A stretch of 6,330 nt of DNA from an uncultured Alphaproteobacteria bacterium (GTDB lineage Bacteria > Pseudomonadota > Alphaproteobacteria > Sphingomonadales > Sphingomonadaceae), in NCBI GenBank assembly GCA_903939555.1, contig CAJAHV010000086.1:1-6330 (forward strand). Reading direction: 5' to 3'. The first letter of the stretch is position 1, and every line of letters starts with the position of its first letter. The translations under genes were made by a program, and so were the position numbers. The notes under the pieces were generated by a model, which saw only the letters and a list, made by a program, of their open reading frames with translations, searched no databases and had not been told where the DNA came from. Below, piece by piece: positions 1 to 5,428 of the stretch.

Positions 1-90
1 AGCCTCGGGCCGCAGACGACAGCAGACGAGGTGGCGGATTTCGTGGCAGCGTGGAAGCAGATGGCTCAGCGGCTGGCAAACGCAGCATGA
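1..90 (+). CDS. Cysteine desulfurase-like PLP enzyme, C-terminal fragment
   Basis: Frame 1 is open from the window edge to TGA at 88-90 and encodes 29 residues beginning SLGPQTTADEVADFVAAWK. The pattern 'SLGPxTTxxxVxxFxxAW' is the usual last strand and helix of class V aminotransferase-fold cysteine desulfurases (NifS/IscS/SufS relatives), where it follows an R-(V/I) pair that would lie off the window. The active-site lysine and cysteine loop are not visible, so activity cannot be judged. The complete gene that starts 64 nt downstream on the same strand is also a cysteine desulfurase, so two family members probably stand in tandem in one operon with a ferredoxin. The family call rests on a short tail and on context; another class V aminotransferase remains possible. 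Confidence 0.62.
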   Translation, partial: SLGPQTTADEVADFVAAWKQMAQRLANAA

Positions 91-158
91 TGAAGAACAA
101 GCCAATCTCCTCCCACCTGTGGGGCGAAGCCCTTGCGGCAGCGGGAGGCGAGCCATGA
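87..158 (+). CDS. Possible 23-codon bridging micro-ORF
   Basis: Starting at ATG 87-89 (followed at once by a second ATG), a frame of 23 codons runs to TGA 156-158. Its product would begin MMKNKPISSHLWGEALAAAG. The start shares ATGA (87-90) with the stop of the upstream desulfurase, and its stop shares ATGA (155-158) with the start of the next desulfurase, so it fills the gap exactly. No Shine-Dalgarno sequence precedes it; it could be read only by re-initiation. It has no recognisable domain, signal peptide or membrane segment. It may act as a translational bridge between the two larger genes, or be chance: a 64-nt gap will be open in some frame fairly often. The strong ribosome site at 143-148 argues that the downstream gene can start without it. 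Confidence 0.22.
   Translation: MMKNKPISSHLWGEALAAAGGEP
143..148 (+). promoter_or_regulatory. Shine-Dalgarno site fixing the start at 155
   Basis: GGGAGG lies 6 nt before ATG 155-157. It decides between that ATG and an upstream in-frame GTG at 119, which would add twelve residues of arginine/glycine-rich sequence not expected in this family and has no ribosome site of its own. Confidence 0.75.
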
Positions 159-1291
159 GCAACCCGCTGTACCTCGATTACGGTGCCACCACGCCGCTCG
201 ACCCACGCGTCGCGGCGGCGATGGAACCCTGGGGCGTCACCGGCTTCGGCAATCCGCACAGCGCGCATCTGTGGGGCTATCAGGCCCGGGCCGCGGTCGA
301 ACTGGCGCGCGACAGCGTTGCAGCGGCAATCGGCGCGCCGCCCGAAACCATCGCCTTCACCTCGGGCGCCACCGAAAGCGTCAACTGGGCGCTGAAGGGC
401 CTGATGACCCACCCCGGCAACACGCGGCGGCGCATCCTCACGACCGCGACCGAACATAATTGCGTGCTCGAAACCGCGCGCTATCTCGAAAGCTTGGGCG
501 CGCAACTTACCGTGCTGCCGGTGCGCGGCGACGGCCTGCTCGATGTCGATGATCTTGCCCGCGCCATGGGCGATGATGTCGCGCTGGTCTCGATCATGCT
601 GGTCAACAACGAAATCGGCGTTATCCAGCCGATCGCCGACATCGCCGCCATCGCCCGCCGCCATGGCGCGGTGATGCACTGCGATGCGGCACAAGGATTC
701 GGCAAGATCGCCATCGATGTCGACGCCATGGGCATCGACCTGCTCAGCCTCACCGCCCACAAGATCTATGGCCCCAAGGGTGTTGGCGCGCTGTATCGCC
801 GGCCCTACACGATGCTGACGCCGCTGCTCCACGGTGGCGGGCAGGAGGATGGTCGCTCGGGTACGCTGCCGACCGCGCTCATCGCCGGGCTCGGCACCGC
901 GGCGCGCCTCGCTGTCGCGCAGATGGCCGCCGATGCCGCCCATGCCCGGATGCTCGCCGACACGCTGCTGGGTGCGCTCAGCGTGCCGCATGTCGTCCAT
1001 GGTAGCCTCGACCGGCGCTGGCCGGGCAATCTCAATCTCGGCTTTCCCGGCGTCACCGTGCCGCTGCTGCCGCACCTGCCGGGGCTGGCGCTGTCGTCCG
1101 GGTCGGCATGCAGCGCGGTGACGGGGCGGCCCAGCCATGTGCTGACCGCGCTCGGCTTGTCCGATACCCAAGCGCGCGCGGCATTGCGGCTGGGTTTTGG
1201 CCGCTTCACGACTGCTACAGAAATGGTTAAGGCTGCGGATGATATCAACACCGTCGTGGCGCGACTGGGCGCCGGAAACCAGGCAAGTTAA
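155..1291 (+). CDS. Cysteine desulfurase (IscS/NifS-like, PLP-dependent)
   Basis: The 378-residue product should convert L-cysteine to alanine while passing sulfane sulfur, as a protein persulfide, to Fe-S assembly or other thiolation acceptors in the cytoplasm. The fold starts with the typical LDYGATTPLDPRV (residues 7-19). Visible active-site elements are TEHN with His101, NNEIGVIQP (151-159), CDAAQ with Asp177, the PLP Schiff-base lysine in AHKIYGPKG (Lys203), RSGT (234-237) and the catalytic loop LSSGSACS with Cys319. Cys-SSGSAC context and length are those of group I (IscS/NifS) enzymes rather than SufS. All key residues are present, so the enzyme should be active. The start at 155 is supported by GGGAGG 6 nt upstream. 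It follows a second desulfurase-like gene and is 3 nt from a [2Fe-2S] ferredoxin, which points to an Fe-S or sulfur-transfer operon. No scaffold (IscU), IscA or SUF genes are in view, so whether it is the housekeeping enzyme or a specialised paralogue is open. Confidence 0.93.
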   Translation: MSNPLYLDYGATTPLDPRVAAAMEPWGVTGFGNPHSAHLWGYQARAAVELARDSVAAAIGAPPETIAFTSGATESVNWALKGLMTHPGNTRRRILTTATEHNCVLETARYLESLGAQLTVLPVRGDGLLDVDDLARAMGDDVALVSIMLVNNEIGVIQPIADIAAIARRHGAVMHCDAAQGFGKIAIDVDAMGIDLLSLTAHKIYGPKGVGALYRRPYTMLTPLLHGGGQEDGRSGTLPTALIAGLGTAARLAVAQMAADAAHARMLADTLLGALSVPHVVHGSLDRRWPGNLNLGFPGVTVPLLPHLPGLALSSGSACSAVTGRPSHVLTALGLSDTQARAALRLGFGRFTTATEMVKAADDINTVVARLGAGNQAS

Positions 1292-1294
1292 CGC

Positions 1295-1630
1295 ATGATC
1301 CGCATTCGTTTCCTTTCCGCCGATGGAACCCGCGAACTGATTGTCGATGCGCCGCCGGGCACCCGCCTGCTCGAACTTGCCCAGGCCCAGGGCCAGCCGC
1401 TCGAAGGCACCTGCGAAGGTGCCATGGCCTGTTCGACCTGCCACGTACTGATCAGCGGCGAAGGCGCCGCCCGCTTGCCACCGCCATCGGACGAGGAAGA
1501 GGACATGCTCGATTTCGCCGTCGGGGCTGCGCGCGCCTCCCGGCTTGCCTGCCAGATCAGGTTGACCGACGATCTCATCGAACTCGATGTCCGCATGCCA
1601 CCCGGCGCTGTCGACATGTCGCGTCGTTGA
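1295..1630 (+). CDS. [2Fe-2S] ferredoxin, adrenodoxin/ISC type
   Basis: This 111-residue soluble protein carries the cluster-binding pattern of adrenodoxin-type ferredoxins: Cys40, Cys46 and Cys49 in the segment GTCEGAMACSTCHV (C-x5-C-x2-C) and Cys86 in RLACQI. The acidic stretch SDEEEDMLDFA (65-75) is the helix that usually docks redox partners. Length and layout match ISC-type Fdx, which supplies electrons for cluster assembly at the scaffold, and the related bacterial ferredoxins serving P450s. Its position 3 nt after a cysteine desulfurase favours the Fe-S assembly role; no P450 or ferredoxin reductase is seen here. Only a weak ribosome site (AGGCAAG at 1281-1287) precedes the ATG, so translation is probably coupled to the desulfurase stop. 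The arginine-rich tail and the PPG near the C terminus carry no known function. Confidence 0.93.
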   Translation: MIRIRFLSADGTRELIVDAPPGTRLLELAQAQGQPLEGTCEGAMACSTCHVLISGEGAARLPPPSDEEEDMLDFAVGAARASRLACQIRLTDDLIELDVRMPPGAVDMSRR

Positions 1631-1640
1631 TTCCCCGAAC

Positions 1641-1644
1641 AGGA
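1641..1644 (+). promoter_or_regulatory. Ribosome binding site of the L,D-transpeptidase
   Basis: AGGA, 8 nt before ATG 1653-1655. It supports this start over an in-frame ATG at 1587, which lies inside the ferredoxin gene and would put 22 polar residues before the signal peptide. Confidence 0.6.
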
Positions 1645-1652
1645 CACCGATC

Positions 1653-2666
1653 ATGATCGGCCTGCGCCCTGCCCTGCTCACCGCTGTGGTGCTCGCCTGG
1701 CTGGCCATGCCGGTAGTGGCATTGGCCGCCGGTGCAACGATATCGTCCCCCTTTGACACTCCGGTGACGAACCTGAAGCCCGGCGAATGGATCTGGGACG
1801 ACCGGATCGCCCCGGCCGGGCCGATGCTGGTGGTGGTCAATCTCAAAACGCAGCGCGCCTATGCCTATCGCAACGGCGCGCGGATCGGGGCGACGACCAT
1901 TTCGTCGGGCAAGCCGGGCAAGACGACGCCGACCGGCATTTTCACCATCCTGCAGAAGAACAAGGACCATAAGTCCAACCTCTATAACAGCGCGCCGATG
2001 CCCTATATGCAGCGGCTGACGTGGGATGGCATCGCCATGCACGCCGGCAATTTGCCCGGCTATCCGGCCAGCCATGGCTGCGTCCGCCTGCCGCTGGAGT
2101 TTTCAAAAAAACTGTTCGAAATTAGCAATATGGGCATGACCGTAGTGGTCACCGACGGCAAATCGGGCGTGCCCGAGCCCGAAACTATCGTCGAAAACGC
2201 CATGCTGGCGCCGGTGACCCCAAAGGGCGTCAGCACCAATCTGACCGACGACCGGCTGAGTTCGGACGAAGTGTCGCGCTGGCAGCCGGAAAAATCCCCC
2301 GCCGGCCCGGTGACGATCATGCTCAGCACCGGGTCAAAGCGCATCATTGTCTACCGCAACGGCATCGAGATCGGCCGCAGCCGCATCGGTGTCGCCGACG
2401 GCTTCGATATAGGCACCCGCGCGGCGCAATTTGCCGGGCGCGATGCCCAGGGCAATGCCCGCTGGGTCTACCTCGGCTTGCCCGGCTATGAGGCGCGCAA
2501 GGGCCAGAATGTCGAAAAGAACGCCATCGACAGCGTGACGATCCCGCCGCAATTCTATGGCCAGTTGAAGGGCGTCGTTGGAGAAGGCACCACCCTGCTC
2601 GCCACCGATGGCGGCCTGGTCAGCGGCTCGTCGGGCAAGGGGCTGACGGTGCTGAGCAGCGATTGA
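1653..2666 (+). CDS. Exported L,D-transpeptidase (YkuD domain) with degenerate C-terminal half
   Basis: The 337-residue protein begins with a Sec signal peptide: MIGLRPALLT, a hydrophobic core to about residue 24 and a probable cut near VALA-A (25-27), so it acts in the periplasm. Residues about 56-168 form a YkuD catalytic domain. Its signature is His130 followed by SHGCVR (140-145), with Cys143 as nucleophile and Arg145. Enzymes of this family make 3-3 cross-links in peptidoglycan or attach or detach envelope proteins at meso-diaminopimelate; which of these applies cannot be read here. Residues about 214-337 look like a partial copy of the first half: PAGP and YRNG recur (54-57 and 70s; 216-219 and 234-237), but the copy has no SHGC motif and is probably structural or substrate-binding. 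The gene starts 22 nt after the ferredoxin with its own ribosome site, so co-transcription is likely though the roles are unrelated. Confidence 0.9.
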   Translation: MIGLRPALLTAVVLAWLAMPVVALAAGATISSPFDTPVTNLKPGEWIWDDRIAPAGPMLVVVNLKTQRAYAYRNGARIGATTISSGKPGKTTPTGIFTILQKNKDHKSNLYNSAPMPYMQRLTWDGIAMHAGNLPGYPASHGCVRLPLEFSKKLFEISNMGMTVVVTDGKSGVPEPETIVENAMLAPVTPKGVSTNLTDDRLSSDEVSRWQPEKSPAGPVTIMLSTGSKRIIVYRNGIEIGRSRIGVADGFDIGTRAAQFAGRDAQGNARWVYLGLPGYEARKGQNVEKNAIDSVTIPPQFYGQLKGVVGEGTTLLATDGGLVSGSSGKGLTVLSSD

Positions 2667-2889
2667 GGCGGCGCTTCCTTTTCGTCCCGGGTTGGCAAGT
2701 CACGCGTTACTGCCGCCAGACGCAACCAGACGAACAACAGAGCATAGCCGGCCGCCGCGAAGGCGGACATCCATAGAGAACATCAAGGACATCTGAACCA
2801 TCCTTGCGCGTCGAACAGGAACATGCGCGACACGCCATCAGCTGGATACCGACCCGACCGGCGACTGCCCCATTGCGTTTCTGACCCCC
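2667..2889 (+). other. Intergenic region, no supported gene
   Basis: Between the L,D-transpeptidase stop and the ffs promoter I see no gene I can support. No terminator with a T-tract follows the stop. A reverse-strand open frame (2555-2770) begins in this gap with a hydrophobic stretch but runs 112 nt into the transpeptidase gene. I found no tRNA T-loop signature (GGTTCGA-type) and no long repeat. Confidence 0.5.
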
Positions 2890-2918
2890 TTGCCCTTTGC
2901 GGGTGCTTCCCCCATATG
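2890..2918 (+). promoter_or_regulatory. Possible sigma-70-type promoter of ffs
   Basis: TTGCCC (2890-2895) and CATATG (2913-2918) are 17 nt apart, which is ideal spacing. The -35 keeps TTG; the -10 is a poor match to TATAAT. Initiation about 7 nt downstream would fall at 2925, exactly at the first base of the outer helix of the SRP RNA, which is the main reason to believe it. It is a prediction by eye. Confidence 0.4.
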
Positions 2919-2920
2919 CG

Positions 2921-3018
2921 CCGCGGGAGTCGGGCGGGCAGTGCTTTCGCCAACCCGGTCAGATCCGGAAGGAAGCAGCCGCAACGAACTCGCACTGGGT
3001 CGTTCCCGGCTCCCACCG
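2921..3018 (+). ncRNA. ffs: Signal recognition particle RNA, bacterial small (4.5S) type
   Basis: The RNA partners Ffh in the signal recognition particle, which delivers nascent membrane proteins to FtsY and the translocon. The domain IV core is unmistakable: GGTCAGATCCGGAAGGAAGC followed by AGCC (2957-2980), with the GGAA tetraloop at 2967-2970 and the asymmetric A/C-rich internal loop that binds the Ffh M domain. It differs from the E. coli core only by A for G at 2963. Both flanks fold into one rod: GGGAGTCGGG (2925-2934) pairs over 10 bp (one G-U) with CCCGGCTCCC (3005-3014), CAGTGC (2939-2944) with GCACTG (2992-2997), and TTCG (2946-2949) with CGAA (2985-2988). There is no Alu domain, so it is the short Gram-negative type. 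Exact ends are uncertain by several bases. Placement directly upstream of dnaX is a common bacterial arrangement. No clear terminator follows. Confidence 0.93.
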
Positions 3019-3082
3019 CGCCGCCCGGCGGTAAGCAGCGCGAAGCACAGCGCACCGACCCGTGCAAGCGCAGCCAGCGGAG

Positions 3083-3103
3083 CGGTCGCCCCTTCGGCGA
3101 CCG
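3083..3103 (+). repeat. Perfect inverted repeat between ffs and dnaX
   Basis: CGGTCGCC (3083-3090) and GGCGACCG (3096-3103) form an 8-bp uninterrupted stem with a CCTTC loop. The following bases, AATCTGTC, are not a T-tract, so it is not a classical intrinsic terminator. It could slow RNA polymerase, protect the 3' end of the ffs transcript, or be one copy of a dispersed intergenic palindrome; a genome-wide comparison would be needed to tell. Confidence 0.5.
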
Positions 3104-3204
3104 AATCTGTCGGACGTCAGCACGGGCTTTGCCCATGCCCCTTGCTTCCTTCTCTTTCCCCTTATCAAACCCCTCTCCCGGGCCGGCTCTTCGACGTGTC
3201 TCGA

Positions 3205-3275
3205 CCTCTCCCCGGCGGGGCGAGGTGACGCATTTGCCTCATGACGCCGCCCGCGTAACCGGCTATCACCTCCCC
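3205..3275 (+). promoter_or_regulatory. dnaX leader with two competing hairpins
   Basis: Hairpin A: CCTC-T-CCCC (3205-3213) pairs with GGGG-C-GAGG (3217-3225) around a GGC loop, with one T/C mismatch. Hairpin B: GGG (3218-3220), a bulged C, then GAGGTGA (3222-3228) pair with TCACCTCCCC (3266-3275), closing just before the dnaX ATG at 3276. A and B share 3217-3225 and cannot coexist. The bases before the ATG resemble an anti-Shine-Dalgarno sequence (CACCTCC) instead of a ribosome site. The pairing is seen in the sequence; any regulatory effect on dnaX translation is inference. Confidence 0.35.
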
Positions 3276-5036
3276 ATGTCCGATGCCGACGATATCGCCT
3301 TCCCGGGCCTCGACCTTCCCGCCGATCCCGACCCGGCGCCGGCGTATCGCGTGCTCGCCCGCAAATATCGCCCGGCCAGCTTCGATGCGCTGCTTGGCCA
3401 GGAAGCCATGGTGCGCACGCTCGGCAACGCCATCGCGCGCGACCGGCTGGCGCAAGCCTGGCTGCTGACCGGGGTGCGCGGCGTCGGCAAGACGTCAACG
3501 GCGCGGATCATCGCCAAGGCGCTCAACTGCATCGGCCCCGACGGCAGCGGTGGCCCGACGATCAACCCGTGCGGCATATGCGAGCCCTGTGTCGCCATCG
3601 CCGCCGGCCGGCACATGGACGTCATCGAGATGGACGCTGCGTCGAACACCGGGGTCGACGATGTCCGCGAGATCATCGAGGCGGTGCGCTATGCCAGCGT
3701 ATCGGCACGCTACAAGATCTACATCGTCGATGAAGTCCATATGCTGTCGAAAAACGCCTTCAACGCACTGTTGAAGACGCTGGAAGAACCACCGCCGCAT
3801 GTGAAGTTCATCTTTGCGACGACTGAGGTCAACAAGGTGCCGGTAACGGTGCTGTCGCGCTGCCAGCGTTTCGATCTGCGCCGCGTGCCTGCCGACACCC
3901 TGGTGGCACATTTCGCCCGCATCGCCGAGGCGGAAGGAGCGAGCGCCGAGCCCGAGGCACTGGCGCTGATCGCGCGTGCCGCCGAAGGCTCGGTGCGCGA
4001 CGGCCTGTCGGTGCTCGACCAGGCAATTGCCCATTCGGGCGGCGCGGTGACGGCGCAGGCGATCCGCGAGATGCTCGGGCTGGCCGATCGCGGCGCGGTG
4101 CGGCGGCTGTTCGGCCATGTGCTGGCCGGCGAAGCCGCCCCGGCGCTGGCGGCGCTCGCCGAACAATATGATCTGGGGCTCGACCCCGAAATGCTGATGC
4201 GCGAGCTGCTCGAGCTTGTCCACGCCATCACCCGCACGCGCATCGCCCCTGTCGATGATCCGGCGCTCAGCGTCGAGGAAAAGGCGGTGCTCGGCGATTG
4301 GGCGCAGCGCCTGTCGTTCCCGGCGCTGCACCGGCTTTGGCAATTGCTCTTGAAGGGCCTCGCCGAGGTACAGGCGGCACCGGTGCCATTGCAGGCCGCC
4401 GAAATGGCGCTGCTGCGGTTGATCCACGCCAGCGACCTGCCTGACCCGGCCGAACTGGTGAAGCGCCTGCAGGAAGGCCGCGACGCCGCCGCCGCGCCGC
4501 GCCTGCCCGGCGGCGGCAGCGACGGCCCGCGCGCTGAATTGCCGACACCGGCGGCATCCTTTGCCCCACCGGCACCGGCGACAGCGTTAGCGACACCAGC
4601 ACCGCAAGCATCATTTTCCCCGCCGCCGCGCATCGAGCCACAATCCGCTCCCCTGCCCGACGATTTCGAAGCCCTTGTTGCCTTGTTCCGCGACCGGATG
4701 GAGCCAAGGCTGGCGCATCTCCTGTCCGATGAGCTGCGGCTGGTCGCCTATGCCGCGCCGGCGCTGACGCTGGCGCATGACAGCCGGCAATCGCGCGAAC
4801 AGCTTGCCATGATCGGCAAGCGCTTGACCGAATGGACCGGCACGGCGTGGCAGGTGACGCTGACGAGCGAAGGCGGTGGCCCGACCCTGCACGAGATCGA
4901 GCGCGCCGCCGAAGCGGCCCGCCGCGACGCCGCACGCAGCGACCCGCTGGTACAGGCGTTGTTCGATCACTTCCCCGACGCCGAAATGACCGACGTCGCA
5001 GCCCCCGAAAGGATCCGCCATGCCCAGTCTCGATGA
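3276..5036 (+). CDS. dnaX: DNA polymerase III subunit tau (clamp-loader ATPase)
   Basis: The 586-residue product is the ATPase of the clamp loader that places the beta clamp on primed DNA and, as tau, links polymerase cores to the helicase. The AAA+ module begins at YRVLARKYRPASFDALLGQE (24-43). It shows Walker A GVRGVGKTS (66-74), the zinc-binding cysteines Cys85, Cys99, Cys102 and Cys105, Walker B IVDEVHML (150-157), sensor 1 ATTE (181-184), the SRC arginine-finger motif (194-196) and sensor 2 GSVRD (238-242). The collar domain ends near 400. A Pro/Ala-rich linker (about 405-460) leads to a compact C-terminal tau domain ending near DPLVQALFDHFPDAEMTDV. No A-rich slippery heptamer lies near the linker, so a frameshifted gamma form is not predicted. 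The open frame extends back to 2823, but those codons cover ffs; the family start is ATG 3276, which has no Shine-Dalgarno site. It overlaps ybaB by 17 nt. Confidence 0.96.
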   Translation: MSDADDIAFPGLDLPADPDPAPAYRVLARKYRPASFDALLGQEAMVRTLGNAIARDRLAQAWLLTGVRGVGKTSTARIIAKALNCIGPDGSGGPTINPCGICEPCVAIAAGRHMDVIEMDAASNTGVDDVREIIEAVRYASVSARYKIYIVDEVHMLSKNAFNALLKTLEEPPPHVKFIFATTEVNKVPVTVLSRCQRFDLRRVPADTLVAHFARIAEAEGASAEPEALALIARAAEGSVRDGLSVLDQAIAHSGGAVTAQAIREMLGLADRGAVRRLFGHVLAGEAAPALAALAEQYDLGLDPEMLMRELLELVHAITRTRIAPVDDPALSVEEKAVLGDWAQRLSFPALHRLWQLLLKGLAEVQAAPVPLQAAEMALLRLIHASDLPDPAELVKRLQEGRDAAAAPRLPGGGSDGPRAELPTPAASFAPPAPATALATPAPQASFSPPPRIEPQSAPLPDDFEALVALFRDRMEPRLAHLLSDELRLVAYAAPALTLAHDSRQSREQLAMIGKRLTEWTGTAWQVTLTSEGGGPTLHEIERAAEAARRDAARSDPLVQALFDHFPDAEMTDVAAPERIRHAQSR

Positions 5037-5346
5037 ATTGATGAAGGCCGCCCAAAACGTTCAGGAGCAGATGCAGGCGGCCCAGGCCAAGCTCGACCAT
5101 ATCGAAGTCGAAGGCGCAGCGGGCGGCGGGCTTATCAAAGTCCGCGCGACCGCGCGCGGACGGATCATCGGCATCGATATCGATGCGTCAATGCTAACCT
5201 ATGAATCAAAAGAAATGCTCGAAGACCTTGTAGTTGCAGCCTTCAATGATGCCAAGAACAAGGCCGATCAGGCCGGCAGTGCCGAAATGAACAAGCTCAC
5301 CGCCGGGATGCCGCTGCCGCCCGGGTTCAAGCTGCCAGGGCTGTGA
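5020..5346 (+). CDS. ybaB: YbaB/EbfC family nucleoid-associated protein
   Basis: A complete 108-residue member of the YbaB/EbfC family, small dimeric proteins that bind DNA and associate with the nucleoid. Family marks are the N-terminal helix LMKAAQNVQEQMQAAQAKL (7-25), the strand IEVEGAAGGGLIKVRATARG, the central MLEDLVVAAFNDAKNKA helix, and the C-terminal GMPLPPGFKLPGL typical of the family's end. The ATG at 5020 lies inside the last codons of dnaX, and its ribosome site AAAGGA (5008-5013, 6 nt spacing) is within dnaX coding sequence, so the two are translationally linked. A second in-frame ATG at 5041 would delete the conserved N terminus and is not preferred. The usual third partner, recR, does not follow; the next gene faces the other way. 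Confidence 0.95.
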   Translation: MPSLDELMKAAQNVQEQMQAAQAKLDHIEVEGAAGGGLIKVRATARGRIIGIDIDASMLTYESKEMLEDLVVAAFNDAKNKADQAGSAEMNKLTAGMPLPPGFKLPGL

Positions 5347-5358
5347 CCGGCGGCGCTT

Positions 5359-5428
5359 CGGGCGCAGTCGCCCGTTGCGGCTGGGCGGCGACGACGGTGG
5401 CCAGCGGACAGGGCGTCGCCGTCGTTTT
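5359..5428 (+). terminator. Possible terminator structures between convergent genes
   Basis: In the 81-nt gap between ybaB and the convergent TRIC-family gene, CGGGCG (5359-5364) and CGCCCG (5369-5374) form a 6-bp stem with a CAGT tetraloop. Further on, ACGACGG (5391-5397) pairs with CCGTCGT (5419-5425), followed by TTT. The first lacks a T-run and the second has a 21-nt loop, so neither is a strong intrinsic terminator. Their position makes a transcription end for dnaX-ybaB plausible. Confidence 0.3.

Noticed and set aside
119..154. Upstream GTG start for the cysteine desulfurase
   Set aside because: It adds twelve atypical residues, has no ribosome site, and ATG 155 has a strong GGGAGG at the right distance.
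2815..2850. TGCGCG direct repeat flanking GTCGAACAGGAACA
   Set aside because: Only six bases long in a GC-rich region; no further copies or operator symmetry seen.
2823..3275. N-terminal extension of DnaX by 151 residues
   Set aside because: These codons run through the SRP RNA gene and spacer, encode Arg/Pro-rich sequence unlike DnaX, and the conserved protein begins just after ATG 3276.
3748..3756. GAAAAAC run in dnaX as a frameshift site
   Set aside because: It does not fit the X-XXY-YYZ pattern in the reading phase and lies inside the ATPase domain, well before where a gamma form would end.
3495..4427. Long reverse-strand open frames opposite dnaX (also 3719-4633 and 4267-5100)
   Set aside because: They lie wholly or mostly antisense to a clear dnaX gene, are of low complexity or His/Arg/Gln-rich, and are the usual by-product of high GC content.
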